Assembly: GCA_002720475.1 (NCBI GenBank)
Contig: PBIL01000009.1
Span: 5,672 to 69,671, forward strand
Origin: Roseovarius sp.
GTDB lineage: Bacteria; Pseudomonadota; Alphaproteobacteria; Rhodobacterales; Rhodobacteraceae
Reading direction: 5' to 3'
DNA: 64,000 bases
How positions within the stretch are numbered: the first letter of the stretch is position 1; every line of letters begins with the position of its first letter. Both the position numbers and the translations under genes were made by a program. This document shows positions 9,073 to 18,198 of the stretch, piece by piece. The notes beneath the pieces were generated by a model. The model saw only the letters and a program-made list of their open reading frames with translations. It had not been told where the DNA came from and did not search any database.

Positions 9073-9102
9073 CCATCCTCCAAAGGCGTTCGCGTCCAGC
9101 AA

Positions 9103-9430
9103 ACGACGCCCGCGACTCCAGTCGCGCTCAAACCGAAACGCCGCCAGCCCCGTCCCTACGGCCCTTTTGATGGAGAGCGGGCCGGGGCTGGCTCATCTCT
9201 CAATCCCAAAGTTCCGCATAACCCGCACCATGCACAGGAATGAGACGCTTCGATAGAGTCAGGATAAGGAATGGTGGCGCAGCGCCCGATGCCGAAAGTC
9301 GGCTGTGATCTCCTTGCTCTGGTCAACGCGCAGATGGGCCTGCGAGATCGGCCGCATGAACGGCGAAATCGGTGTGTACTCCATGTTTTCAGTTCATGAA
9401 GGCAAGAAAAGACCTTTCCGCGAATCACAT
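9103..9430. other. Gap right of recombinase element
   Basis: About 330 bases upstream of recombinase A. It must hold that operon's promoter and the right end of the element (candidate tip 9235-9240). No open frame here has a convincing ribosome-binding site or recognisable product. I looked for a TPP-riboswitch-like core ahead of the transporter operon and saw none. Confidence 0.4.
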
Positions 9431-10525
9431 ATGACTTGCGGTTTGCGCTGGCCCACTACCTTGAAAGTGAAAAGATCAAAGTTGGGGTCTCGTGGAGCGC
9501 AGGCTTTGCGGGATCTTTTCCTTAGCCTGCTCGATGCGGCCTGGATCGACCCTGGCACGCCGGAACTGATGGCCGATACCGGGCTTGCGCATGATCATGT
9601 GCGGCTGGGGGGGACCGGCCGGATCGCGCGCTTGCCGAAGCAGAGCCAGATGAGGCTCGCGCCCGCCGAAAACCTCGCCTATCAGGCCGCCTGTTTCACC
9701 CGCGCGAGCGCGTCGGGTCATGCGCCGCGCCTGCGCGCTGTGCTGCCGCCCTCCGACACCTTGCCGCGCGGCGGGCTGGTTGTGGAGGAGATCGACGGCC
9801 GCACCGCGCGCCTGCCCGAGGATCTGCCCGCGATCATGGCCGCGCTGGCCGCAATCCACAGCTTGCCGGTTCCGGAGGCGCGCGCGCCGCTGCTCGACCC
9901 CGCCGATCCGCTGGCCCGGCTGCTGGAGGAAATCGGCGCGCAGGCCGAATACCTGAACGCGGCGGACCCCGCGACACGAGCGATCATGGAGCGGCACATC
10001 GCCGCCCTGCGCGATCTGGCCGATGACACGCCCCGCCCGCCCAGGCGGCTCATTTCCTTCGACGCCCATCCCGGCAATTTCCTCGTCACGCCCGAGGGCC
10101 GCGCCGTGCTGGTCGATCTGGAAAAGGCCCGCTACAGCGCGCCGCCGCTCGATCTGGCGCATGCCACGCTCTACACCTCTACCACCTGGGACGTGGCCAG
10201 CCATGCCGTGCTGAGCCCCGAGGAGGTGGCCGGGGCCTGCCGCCACTGGCTCACCTGCCTGCCCGGGGCCGAGCGCGCCGCCCTCGCGCCGTGGATATTG
10301 CCGTTGCGGCGGGCGATGTGGCTCTGGTCGATGACATGGTGCGCGAAATGGCGTGTCCTGTCGGGGGCCGAGGCGAAGGCGACGCAGGATGGCGAGGACT
10401 GGGCGGCGGGCAAGAGCGAGGCGGCGCTGATCGCCCATGTGCGGGGCCGCGTCGATCACTATCTTTACCCCGAGACGGCGGCGTTGATGGATGACGGCTT
10501 CGCGCGGCTGGCGGATTTGCTATAA
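9431..10525 (+). CDS. APH/choline-kinase-fold phosphotransferase
   Basis: About 364 residues with aminoglycoside-phosphotransferase/choline-kinase fold motifs: a catalytic-loop-like DAHPGNFL, where the usual first HxD is altered to FDAHPGN, and a metal-binding VDLEKA. Such small kinases trap imported substrates such as thiamine, choline or sugars. It lies 29 bases before the substrate-binding gene of an ABC importer, suggesting a transport-kinase pair. The start is uncertain: ATG 9431, TTG 9461 and GTG 9467 are all in frame and none has a good ribosome-binding site. The mobile element next door may have changed the original upstream region. Confidence 0.65.
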   Translation: MTCGLRWPTTLKVKRSKLGSRGAQALRDLFLSLLDAAWIDPGTPELMADTGLAHDHVRLGGTGRIARLPKQSQMRLAPAENLAYQAACFTRASASGHAPRLRAVLPPSDTLPRGGLVVEEIDGRTARLPEDLPAIMAALAAIHSLPVPEARAPLLDPADPLARLLEEIGAQAEYLNAADPATRAIMERHIAALRDLADDTPRPPRRLISFDAHPGNFLVTPEGRAVLVDLEKARYSAPPLDLAHATLYTSTTWDVASHAVLSPEEVAGACRHWLTCLPGAERAALAPWILPLRRAMWLWSMTWCAKWRVLSGAEAKATQDGEDWAAGKSEAALIAHVRGRVDHYLYPETAALMDDGFARLADLL

Positions 10526-10554
10526 CAAGACATCCCGACAAGGAGACCCCGCAG

Positions 10555-11772
10555 ATGATCCGATCCATACTGACATCGCTGGCCGCAATTGCGCTGGCTG
10601 CCCCGCTGGCCGCGCAGGAGGTGGTGCCCGATCCCACGGATTGGGACGCGATCACCAAGGCAGCCGAGGGCCAGACCGTCTATTGGCACGCCTGGGGCGG
10701 GTCGAATGCCATCAATGACTATATCGCCTGGGCGGGCGATCAGGTGGCCGCGCGTTACGGCGTCACCGTCGAGCATGTCAAGCTCAAGGACACCGCCGAT
10801 GCCGTCAGCCGCGTCATCGCCGAGAAATCGGCGGGCAAGGATGCGGGCGGCGCGGTCGATCTCATCTGGATCAACGGCGAGAATTTCGCGGCGATGAAGG
10901 AGCAGGGGCTGCTTTATGGCCCCTGGGCCGAGGATCTGCCCAACTGGCAATTCGTCGATGTCGAGGGCAAGCCCGCCGTCACCTCTGATTTCACCGTGCC
11001 GACCGAGGGGCTGGAGGCACCATGGGGCATGGCGCAGATCATCTTCTATCACGACACCGCGCGGCTGGCCGAACCGCCCCGCTCTATCCCTGCGCTGCTG
11101 GATTGGGCGCGCGCCAATCCGGGCCGCTTCGCCTATCCGCAGCCGCCCGATTTTCTCGGCTCCACCTTCCTCAAGCAGGCGGTGATGGAGCTTGCGCCCG
11201 ATCCGGCGGTACTGACCGAGCCGGTGACCGAGGAGAGCTACGAGGCCGCTACGGCCCCGCTCCGGGATTATCTCGACGATCTCACGCCCCATCTCTGGCG
11301 CGGCGGCGCGGCCTATCCGCAGTCTGGTCCGCGTCTCATCCAGCTGATGAACGATGGCGAGATCGACCTTGCGCTCAGCTTCAACCCCAACGAGCCGCAG
11401 AACGCCATCGCCAACTATGAGCTGCCCGACACGGTGCGCAGCTATGTGCTCGATGGCGGCACCATCGGCAATGCGAGCTTCGTCGCCATTCCCTACAACG
11501 CCAATGCCAAGGAGGGCGCGCTGGTGCTGGCGAATTTCCTGCTCTCGCCCGAGGCGCAGGCGAAGAAGCAGAACCCCGGGGTATGGGGCAACGGCACCGT
11601 TCTCGCGATGGGCAGGCTCTCGGCGGAGGACCGCGCGCTTTTCGACGCGATCGAGCTTGGCGCCGCCGCGCTCTCGCCCGAGGAACTGGGTGCGGCGCTG
11701 CCCGAGCCGCACCCCTCCTGGATGGTCCGGCTGGAGCAGGACTGGACCGCGCGCTACGGCGTCGGCCAGTAA
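10555..11772 (+). CDS. ABC transporter substrate-binding protein, YnjB-like
   Basis: A 405-residue periplasmic binding protein with a clear signal peptide (MIRSILTSLAAIALAAPLAAQ). ATG follows a good AAGGAG site. The length and the following fused permease and ATPase match the E. coli YnjBCD architecture; the closest characterised importers with this fused-permease plan are ThiBPQ and iron or thiamine uptake systems. The ligand is not deducible from sequence. The upstream small-molecule kinase is consistent with an organic, phosphorylatable substrate. Confidence 0.75.
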   Translation: MIRSILTSLAAIALAAPLAAQEVVPDPTDWDAITKAAEGQTVYWHAWGGSNAINDYIAWAGDQVAARYGVTVEHVKLKDTADAVSRVIAEKSAGKDAGGAVDLIWINGENFAAMKEQGLLYGPWAEDLPNWQFVDVEGKPAVTSDFTVPTEGLEAPWGMAQIIFYHDTARLAEPPRSIPALLDWARANPGRFAYPQPPDFLGSTFLKQAVMELAPDPAVLTEPVTEESYEAATAPLRDYLDDLTPHLWRGGAAYPQSGPRLIQLMNDGEIDLALSFNPNEPQNAIANYELPDTVRSYVLDGGTIGNASFVAIPYNANAKEGALVLANFLLSPEAQAKKQNPGVWGNGTVLAMGRLSAEDRALFDAIELGAAALSPEELGAALPEPHPSWMVRLEQDWTARYGVGQ

Positions 11773-11778
11773 ATATCC

Positions 11779-13518
11779 GTGCGCGCCGCCGTCAGCACCA
11801 CCGCCCCGCCGCGCCCCGCCCGGCGGGCGCGGTTCCTGCCCTGGGCCCCGCTCCTGACGCTGGCGGTGATGCTCGGGCCGGTGCTGGCGGGCCTCTTGGG
11901 CACGCTCGCCCCCGCGCTGGGCTACTTGCCCGCGCTGGGCGGGCAGACCGTCACGCTTGCCGCGTTCGAGGCGCTTTTCGCCTGGCCGGGCCTGCCGCGC
12001 GCGATGGCGCTCAGCCTCGGGGTGGGCCTTGTCGCCACGGGGATTTCCCTTGCCATCGTGGTGCTCATCTGCGCCGGGTGGGCGGGCACCCGCACCTTCG
12101 GCATGGTCGAGCGGCTCCTCTCGCCGCTCCTGTCGGTGCCGCACGCGGCGGCGGCCTTCGGCCTTGCCTTTCTCATCGCCCCTTCGGGCTGGATCGCGCG
12201 GGCGCTTTCGCCCTGGCTGACCGGGTGGGAGCGCCCGCCCGACCTTCTGATCCTGCAGGACCCGGCGGGGCTCAGCCTCGTCTTCGGTCTCGTTGCCAAG
12301 GAGGTGCCGTTCCTGTTGCTGATGACGCTTGCGGCGCTGACACAGGTGCGTCCGGGCCAGAGCCTGCGGGTGGCGCAGGCGCTGGGCTACGGACGCGTGA
12401 CGGGCTGGCTCAAGGTGGTGTTTCCGCTGGTCTATCGCCAGATCCGCCTGCCGGCCTTTGCGGTGCTGGCGTTTTCCATGTCGGTGGTGGACGTGGCGAT
12501 CATCCTCGGGCCGAACACGCCGCCGACGCTGGCCGTGCAGGTGGTCCGCTGGATGAGCGACCCCGATCTGGCGTTCCGCTTTCAGGCGGCGGCGGGGGCG
12601 GTGCTGCAACTGGGGCTGGTGCTTCTTGGTCTCGGCCTCTGGCGGCTGATGGAGCTGGTCGTGTCCCGCGCCGGGCGGGCCTGGGTCGTGCGTGGAGGGC
12701 GCGGGCGGTCCCGCACGGAACAGGCGCTGCGCGCGGGGGCGCTTGTGCTGGGCGCGCTGGCGGCGCTTGCGGTGATCGCGGGTCTGGCGGGGCAGGTGGT
12801 CTGGTCCTTCGCCGGGCTGTGGCAATTCCCCGACCTGCTGCCCGAGGGCTTCACCCTGCGCAACTGGGGCCGCCACGGCCCGCGCCTTGCCGGTCCCGTC
12901 ACCGAGACGCTGCTCATCGCGGGCGCGGCGACGGGGCTGGCGCTGCTCCTGACGCTGGCAAGTCTCGAGGCCGAACATCGCCACGGGCTGCGCCCGGCCA
13001 CGCGGGCGCTCTGGCTCTTGTATCTGCCGCTGATCGTGCCGCAGGTGGCGTTTCTGATGGGGTTCCAGACGTTCTCGATCCTCGCGGGCCTCGATGGCGG
13101 ACGCGCGGCGGTCATCCTGGCGCATCTCGTGTTCGTTCTGCCTTACGTGTTCCTGTCGCTGTCGGACCCGTGGCGTGCCTGGGACGCGCGGCAGGATACC
13201 ATCGCCCGCGCGCTCGGCGCGGGGCCCGATCGCGTGCTCTGGGCGGTGCGGCTGCCGATGCTCTTGCGCCCGGTACTGATCGCGGCGGCGGTGGGCTTCG
13301 CCGTGTCGGTCGGGCAATACCTGCCGACGCTGCTGGTGGGCGCGGGACGGGTGGCGACGCTCACCACCGAGGCGGTGGCGCTTGCCTCGGGGGGCGACCG
13401 GCGGGCCATCGGCGTCTATGCGCTGGCGCAGACGGCGGCGGCCTTCGCGCCCTTTGCGCTCGGGGTGGTGCTTCCGCGCCTGTTGTGGCGTAACCGCAAG
13501 GGGATGCGCGATGCCTGA
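11779..13518 (+). CDS. ABC transporter permease, fused two-domain (YnjC-like)
   Basis: A 579-residue inner-membrane protein made of two binding-protein-dependent permease domains in tandem, with about 12 membrane segments split near residue 300. The second domain carries an EAA-like loop (ARALGAGPDRVLWAVRLP), and a related loop (AQALGYGRVTGWLKVVFP) is in the first. It starts with GTG six bases after the binding-protein stop and overlaps the ATPase gene by 8 bases, so translation is coupled. Confidence 0.8.
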   Translation: MRAAVSTTAPPRPARRARFLPWAPLLTLAVMLGPVLAGLLGTLAPALGYLPALGGQTVTLAAFEALFAWPGLPRAMALSLGVGLVATGISLAIVVLICAGWAGTRTFGMVERLLSPLLSVPHAAAAFGLAFLIAPSGWIARALSPWLTGWERPPDLLILQDPAGLSLVFGLVAKEVPFLLLMTLAALTQVRPGQSLRVAQALGYGRVTGWLKVVFPLVYRQIRLPAFAVLAFSMSVVDVAIILGPNTPPTLAVQVVRWMSDPDLAFRFQAAAGAVLQLGLVLLGLGLWRLMELVVSRAGRAWVVRGGRGRSRTEQALRAGALVLGALAALAVIAGLAGQVVWSFAGLWQFPDLLPEGFTLRNWGRHGPRLAGPVTETLLIAGAATGLALLLTLASLEAEHRHGLRPATRALWLLYLPLIVPQVAFLMGFQTFSILAGLDGGRAAVILAHLVFVLPYVFLSLSDPWRAWDARQDTIARALGAGPDRVLWAVRLPMLLRPVLIAAAVGFAVSVGQYLPTLLVGAGRVATLTTEAVALASGGDRRAIGVYALAQTAAAFAPFALGVVLPRLLWRNRKGMRDA

Positions 13519-14146
13519 GGGACTGCGGCTCGAGCAACTCTCGATCGCGCTTGAGGGCGCGCGGCTCATCGCGCTCGACGCCGCTATCGCCCCGGGCGAG
13601 GTGCTGACGGTGATGGGGCCTTCGGGCGTGGGCAAGTCAACGCTTCTGGCGGCGATCACCGGCACGCTCGACCCTGCCTTCACCATGACCGGGCGCATCC
13701 GGCTTGACGGGCGGGACCTGTCGGGCCTTCCCACCGAGGCGCGGCGGGTGGGAATCCTCTTTCAGGACGAATATCTCTTTCCGCATCTCTCGGTCGGGGC
13801 GAACCTTGCCTTCGGGCTGAAACCGGACATCAAGGATCGGCGCGACCGCCGCGCACGGATCGAGGCGGCGCTTCGCGAGGTGGGGCTTTCGGGCTTTGCC
13901 GACCGCGACCCGGCGACCCTCTCGGGCGGGCAGCGGGCACGGGTGGCGCTGCAACGGATGCTGCTGTCCGAACCGCGCGCGCTGCTTCTGGACGAGGCGT
14001 TCTCGCGGCTTGACAGCGCACTCCGGGCGCAGGTGCGCGCGCTTGTGTTCCAGACCGCGCACCGCCGCGCCCTGCCGGTGCTCCAGGTCACTCATGACCG
14101 GAGCGATGCCGAGGCGGCCGGTGGCGCGGTGGTGGATCTCGGATGA
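13511..14146 (+). CDS. ABC transporter ATP-binding protein (YnjD-like)
   Basis: A 211-residue ATPase with Walker A GPSGVGKST, signature LSGGQRARVAL, Walker B LLLDEAF and H-loop VTHDR. It is short, with no regulatory C-terminal domain, as in YnjD and ThiQ. ATG 13511 overlaps the permease end; an upstream in-frame extension inside the permease is ignored. Confidence 0.85.
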   Translation: MPEGLRLEQLSIALEGARLIALDAAIAPGEVLTVMGPSGVGKSTLLAAITGTLDPAFTMTGRIRLDGRDLSGLPTEARRVGILFQDEYLFPHLSVGANLAFGLKPDIKDRRDRRARIEAALREVGLSGFADRDPATLSGGQRARVALQRMLLSEPRALLLDEAFSRLDSALRAQVRALVFQTAHRRALPVLQVTHDRSDAEAAGGAVVDLG

Positions 14147-14252
14147 TCTTCGGGCGCGGGCCGCGCCGCGTGCGCGGGCCGCTTTCGGGCTGATTTCCCG
14201 CGCGAGATCGGCTAGTGAGGGTCACGACCATCACCACCCAAGGTCTGGCCAC

Positions 14253-15122
14253 ATGGAACGTTCTTCGCCCGCCTATCTCACCACCCGCGAGGTCGCCGAC
14301 CTGCTGCGCGTCAAGGAACGCAAGGTCTATGACATGGTGGCCAGCGGCGAGATCCCGCATCGCAGGATCACCGGCAAGCTGCTGTTTCCGCAGGCCGAGA
14401 TCATGGGCTGGATCGAGGGCGAGGGCAGCCTGCGTCCGGCCGAGCGCCCGGCGCTCGTCACCGGCTCGCATGATCCGCTTCTGGACTGGGCGCTGCGCGA
14501 GAGCGGGGCGGCCATGGCGACGCTCTGGAACGGCAGCAGCGCGGGGCTCGATGCCTTTGCCGAAGGGCGCGCGGCGCTTGCCGGGCTGCACATTCCCGGC
14601 GAGGAGGAGTGGAACGTCGGGGCGGTCGCGGCGCGCAGCCTGCGCGATGCGGTGCTGATCGGCTGGGCGTGGCGCAGGCGCGGCCTGATCCTCGCCCCTT
14701 CCGTTGCCGAGATGATCAAGGGCTTCGCCGATCTGCGCGGGCGGCGTGTGATCCTTCGGCAGGAGGGGGCGGGCACCACCGCGCTCTTCCAGCGGCTGAT
14801 GGCGGAGGCGGGAATGAGCCCCGCCGATCTGCGGACCCCCTCCAGCCCCGCCCATACCGAAAGCGACGCGGCGGCGGCGGTGGCGGCAGGCGAAGCCGAG
14901 GCGACGCTGGGGATCGAGTCCATGGCGCGCCAGTTCCGCCTCACCTTTCGGCCGCTCCTGCGCGAGCGCTTCGACCTGCTGGTGGATCGCCGCGCCTGGT
15001 TCACCGAGCCGGTGCAGCGGCTTGCGGCCTTCATGCGCTCCGACACCGTCGCCGCCAAGGCCGCAGCTTTCGGCGGCTATGACGTGAGCGACATGGGCAA
15101 GGTGCGCTGGCTTTCGCCCTGA
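14253..15122 (+). CDS. MerR-type HTH fused to periplasmic-binding-like domain, regulator
   Basis: 289 residues. Residues 8-55 are an excisionase/MerR-like HTH (LTTREVADLLRVKERKVYDMVASG). Residues about 75-289 form a PBP-like fold related to molybdate/tungstate-binding regulators (the LILAPS...GSxGTTALFQRLM-type ligand cleft is recognisable). Such one-component regulators sense oxyanions in the cytoplasm. It converges on tupA with only 7 bases between the stops, so control of the tup operon is a strong inference. ATG 14253 opens the HTH domain directly; the longer frame overlaps the ATPase gene antisense-free region and is not needed. Confidence 0.75.
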   Translation: MERSSPAYLTTREVADLLRVKERKVYDMVASGEIPHRRITGKLLFPQAEIMGWIEGEGSLRPAERPALVTGSHDPLLDWALRESGAAMATLWNGSSAGLDAFAEGRAALAGLHIPGEEEWNVGAVAARSLRDAVLIGWAWRRRGLILAPSVAEMIKGFADLRGRRVILRQEGAGTTALFQRLMAEAGMSPADLRTPSSPAHTESDAAAAVAAGEAEATLGIESMARQFRLTFRPLLRERFDLLVDRRAWFTEPVQRLAAFMRSDTVAAKAAAFGGYDVSDMGKVRWLSP

Positions 15123-15129
15123 ACGCCGC

Positions 15130-15954
15130 TCAGCCCCCGGCGTTCGGAAAGAACAGCTGCTGACCGTCCACCTTGTAGCCCGCGATGGCCGCTTGCCCCT
15201 CGGGAGAGAGCACCCAGTCCACGAAGGCCTGCCCGGCCTGTGCCTTGACGTTGGGGTGCTTCCCGGGGTTCACGAGGATGATGCCATACTGGTTGAACAT
15301 GCGCGGGTCGCCCTCCACCGCGATCTCATAGTCGCCCTTGTTGCCGAAGGCGATCCAGGTGGCGCGGTCGGTCAGGACATAGGCCCCCATCGACGTGCCG
15401 GTATTGAGCGTCGCGCCCATGCCGGAGCCCGTCTCGCGATACCATCCGCCCGAGGCCGCCTGTGCGTCGATCCCGGCCTCTTTCCACAGCCGCAGCTCGG
15501 CCTTGTGGGTGCCGCTGTCATCGCCGCGCGAGGCAAAGGGCACCTCGGCCTCGGCAATCTTCGACAGCGCCGCGACCACGTCGGTCATCCCCGCCACCCC
15601 TGCGGGATCGGAGGGCGGGCCGACGATGACGAAATCGTTGTACATCACGTCGAACCGCGCAACGCCGTGCCCCTCGGCCACGAATTTCTCCTCTGCCGGC
15701 CTGGCATGGACGAAAAGCACGTCGCCATCGCCGTTCATGGCATTCCTGATCGCCTGCCCGGTGCCCACGGCCACCACCCGCACCTCGATTCCGGTCTTCT
15801 CCTCGAACAACGGCAGGATGTGTTCGAAGAGGCCGGAATTCAGCGTCGAGGTCGTGGATTGCACCACGATGAACTCGTCCTGCGCCTGTGCGCCAGTGGT
15901 CCCGAGGGCCAGCACTGCGCCGAGAGCAAGCGAAAGAAGAGGGTATCTGAACAT
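15130..15954 (-). CDS. tupA: Tungstate ABC transporter substrate-binding protein
   Basis: A 274-residue periplasmic protein: signal peptide to AQAQDEF, then the TupA hallmark VQSTTSTLNSG (TTTS-like oxyanion loop) and SRGDDSGTHKAE. TupA binds tungstate with very high affinity and supplies it to tungsten enzymes such as formate dehydrogenases. Last gene of tupB-tupC-tupA. The start at 15954 has GGAG at proper spacing; an ATG at 15966 is possible but its ribosome-binding site is closer than usual. Confidence 0.9.
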   Translation of the reverse strand: MFRYPLLSLALGAVLALGTTGAQAQDEFIVVQSTTSTLNSGLFEHILPLFEEKTGIEVRVVAVGTGQAIRNAMNGDGDVLFVHARPAEEKFVAEGHGVARFDVMYNDFVIVGPPSDPAGVAGMTDVVAALSKIAEAEVPFASRGDDSGTHKAELRLWKEAGIDAQAASGGWYRETGSGMGATLNTGTSMGAYVLTDRATWIAFGNKGDYEIAVEGDPRMFNQYGIILVNPGKHPNVKAQAGQAFVDWVLSPEGQAAIAGYKVDGQQLFFPNAGG

Positions 15955-15978
15955 TTTACGCTCCATGTCGCCTGGGGG

Positions 15979-16746
15979 TCAAGTGTCACCGGTATAGAGC
16001 CGCCCCTGCACCCAGGCGCGGGCGGCCTCCGAGCGCGGCGCGCCCAGAACCCGATCGAGCGGGCCGCGTTCCGCGACGCGCCCGGCATGGAGAAAGATCA
16101 CCTCGTCGCCCATGCGCCGGGCCTGGCCCATGTCATGCGTGACCATCACGATCGTCACGCCGCGCGCATGGGCGGCGTTCACCAGATCCTCGATCATCTG
16201 GGTCGAGGCGGGATCGAGGCTGCTTGTGGGCTCGTCGAGGAACAGCAGTTCCGGCTCGCACACGAGGGCGCGGGCCAGCGCAAGCCGCTGCTGCTCCCCC
16301 CCGGACAGCACGCGGGCGGGATGGTTGGCCAGATCGGTGAGCCGTGCCATCTCCAGCGCCTCTTGCGCGCGCTCGGTGCGGGCGCGGCCCGCGAGGCCGT
16401 GGACCTTGAGCGCGAAGGTGAGGTTCGCCAGCACCGAGCGGCGCAGCATCACGGGACGCTGAAACACCATCGCCTGTGCCCGCCGTGCGGCACGGCCGGC
16501 GGCCTCGCCCCGCCACAGCACCTCGCCCGAGGAGGGCGGGAGCAGCCCGTGCAACAGCCGCAGAAGCAGGCTCTTGCCGCTGCCATTGGCCCCCATCACG
16601 ATGGTGCGTCGGCCTGGTTCTATCCCAAGGTCGATGCCGTGGATCAGGGTCTGCCCGCCCGCTGCAAAGCGCAAGGCGCGCGCCTCCAGCAGCGGCTCTG
16701 CCACAAGGGCGCTCTCGGCGCGGATATCCATCACCATGTCACGCAT
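15979..16746 (-). CDS. tupC: Tungstate ABC transporter ATP-binding protein
   Basis: A 255-residue ATPase with Walker A GANGSGKS (serine where Thr or Ser is allowed), signature LSGGEQQRLALARAL, Walker B LLFLDEPTSSLD and H-loop VTHD. It overlaps tupB by 8 bases and ends 24 bases before the preferred tupA start, so the three genes form one operon. The internal order tupB-tupC-tupA differs from the common tupA-first order. Confidence 0.85.
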   Translation of the reverse strand: MRDMVMDIRAESALVAEPLLEARALRFAAGGQTLIHGIDLGIEPGRRTIVMGANGSGKSLLLRLLHGLLPPSSGEVLWRGEAAGRAARRAQAMVFQRPVMLRRSVLANLTFALKVHGLAGRARTERAQEALEMARLTDLANHPARVLSGGEQQRLALARALVCEPELLFLDEPTSSLDPASTQMIEDLVNAAHARGVTIVMVTHDMGQARRMGDEVIFLHAGRVAERGPLDRVLGAPRSEAARAWVQGRLYTGDT

Positions 16747-17446
16747 AGGCCGCCCGCACCGCCGAGGCGCGCAGGGTCATCACTGCGGCATTGACGATCA
16801 CCGCCAGCCCCAGGAGCAGCAGGCCCAGGGCCAGCGCCAGTTCGAGATTGCCCTTGGAGGTCTCGAGCGCGATGGTCGTGGTCATCACCCGCGTGACGTG
16901 GTTGATGTTGCCGCCCACGATCAGCACCGCCCCCACCTCGGCCACCGCGCGCCCGAAACCGGCAAGCGCGACCGTGAGCAGGCTGTAGCGCGCATCCCAC
17001 AGGAGCGCCGAGACCCGCGCCCGCGCCGAGAGGCCGAAGGAGGAAAACTGTTCGGCATATTCGCCGTGCAGGTCCTCGACCACCTGTTTTGTCAGCGCCG
17101 CGACGATGGGGGTGACGAGGATGGTCTGCGCGATGATCATGGCCGTGGGCGTGTAGAGCAGTCCCAGCACGCCGAGCGGCCCCGCGTTCGAGAGCATCAG
17201 ATAGACGAAGAGCCCCACCACCACCGGCGGCAGCCCCATCAGTGCGTTGAGCAGTACCGTCACCGTGCCCCGTCCGCGAAACCGGAATGCGCCGACGACC
17301 GCGCCCAGCGGCAGGCCGATGAGGCAGGCGACGGCCACCGCCGTCAGGGTCACGCGCAGCGACAGAAGAACGATCTCGCTCAGGTCCCGATCCCAGGTCA
17401 GGATCAGGCCGAGCGCCGCCGCCATGATGTCGCCAAAGCCGAACAA
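16739..17446 (-). CDS. tupB: Tungstate ABC transporter permease
   Basis: A 235-residue inner-membrane permease with about five to six membrane helices and an EAA-type loop (SSFGLSARARVSALLWDARYSLL). I place the start at TTG 17446 because AGGGGAG lies about 9 bases upstream and the resulting N-terminus (LFGFGDIMAAALGLIL) fits the family. ATG 17425 lacks a ribosome-binding site, and the longer frame crosses the neighbouring methyltransferase end. Confidence 0.8.
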   Translation of the reverse strand: MFGFGDIMAAALGLILTWDRDLSEIVLLSLRVTLTAVAVACLIGLPLGAVVGAFRFRGRGTVTVLLNALMGLPPVVVGLFVYLMLSNAGPLGVLGLLYTPTAMIIAQTILVTPIVAALTKQVVEDLHGEYAEQFSSFGLSARARVSALLWDARYSLLTVALAGFGRAVAEVGAVLIVGGNINHVTRVMTTTIALETSKGNLELALALGLLLLGLAVIVNAAVMTLRASAVRAAYA

Positions 17447-17522
17447 ATGCGTTCTCTCCCCTCTATGGGAAGAAAAGCATAAAAACGCACATCGCACCAG
17501 AGCGAATTCTGCTGCCCGCGCC

Positions 17523-18194
17523 TCAGCAGGGCCGCAATCGCCACATTCGCAAGGGCTGATCGAGCGCGAGTCCGTCTGCGGTTCGGCGCGCGTGCCGGTC
17601 CAGCAGGCGCGCAAGCGTGCCGCGCTGCGCCTCGGCCACCGCGCGACGGGCAGGATCGACGCGCACGAGCCCGTCGATGAAATCCTCCAGACCGGCGACC
17701 GACGTCGCGCGCAGCCACGTCACCGGCGCGGGGCCCGTGGCCTCTCCGGCTGCCAGCACCGTGTCGATGGCCTTCATGGCAGCGCGGCGGATCGCGGTTT
17801 CGTCCTCGACCGGGCGCATCACCTCGAAGAACGGCCCCTCGGCCAGCGGCTCCACCACGATCACCTCACCGCCGGGGCGCAAAACCCGCAGCGCCTCGTG
17901 CAACGCCTGCTCCATCAGGGGCACCGGCACGTGATGCAGGGAATTGAGAAACACGCAGGCATCGAATTGGCCCGGAGCAAATGGCAGCGCCTCGGCTCCC
18001 GCAACCGAGACCTGTGCCTCGGGCACGCTCTCTTGCGCCGCCGCGATGGCGTCGGGCGCCGGGTCGATCCCCGTCACGGCAAGGCCCTCGCCTGCCAGCC
18101 TCCGCGCAAGCGCGCCGTGACCGCAGCCGATATCGAGCACGTCGCGCGCGCCCGCGCCCTTCAGGATCGTCGTGATCCGTGCGCCTGTGTCCAT
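17523..18194 (-). CDS. Class I SAM-dependent methyltransferase
   Basis: 223 residues with motif I VLDIGCGHGALARRLA, an acidic residue at GIDPAP and motif post-I/II regions (FDACVFLNSLHHV). This UbiE/Methyltransf_11 type acts on small molecules; the substrate is not evident. It lies 4 bases downstream of the CoA-transferase stop on the same strand, so the two are likely co-transcribed, and 76 bases upstream of tupB. A link to either function is speculative. Confidence 0.75.
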   Translation of the reverse strand: MDTGARITTILKGAGARDVLDIGCGHGALARRLAGEGLAVTGIDPAPDAIAAAQESVPEAQVSVAGAEALPFAPGQFDACVFLNSLHHVPVPLMEQALHEALRVLRPGGEVIVVEPLAEGPFFEVMRPVEDETAIRRAAMKAIDTVLAAGEATGPAPVTWLRATSVAGLEDFIDGLVRVDPARRAVAEAQRGTLARLLDRHARRTADGLALDQPLRMWRLRPC

Positions 18195-18198
18195 CGCC

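Larger units (their letters stand above)
3129..9240 (-). mobile_element. Tyrosine-recombinase trio element with TnpC-like gene
   Basis: Four minus-strand genes (A 7651-9072, B 5828-7654, C 3684-5831, D 3250-3687) each overlap the next by ATGA, giving one coupled operon of three large tyrosine recombinases and a small HTH/coiled-coil protein. Three-recombinase operons define RIT (recombinase-in-trio) elements; a small HTH third gene (TnpC) occurs in Tn554-type elements. No passenger genes are present. Ends are tentative: TTCCTG at 3129-3134 and its complement at 9235-9240 begin an imperfect inverted match of roughly 24 of 44 positions by eye. Confidence 0.6.

Noticed and set aside
10465-13734. 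1089-codon minus-strand frame
   Set aside because: Antisense shadow of the YnjBCD operon with skewed composition (Arg/His/Gly-rich).
17447-17522. TATG-N10-CATA inverted repeat before tupB as a ModE-type operator
   Set aside because: Only four bases per arm; too weak to claim.
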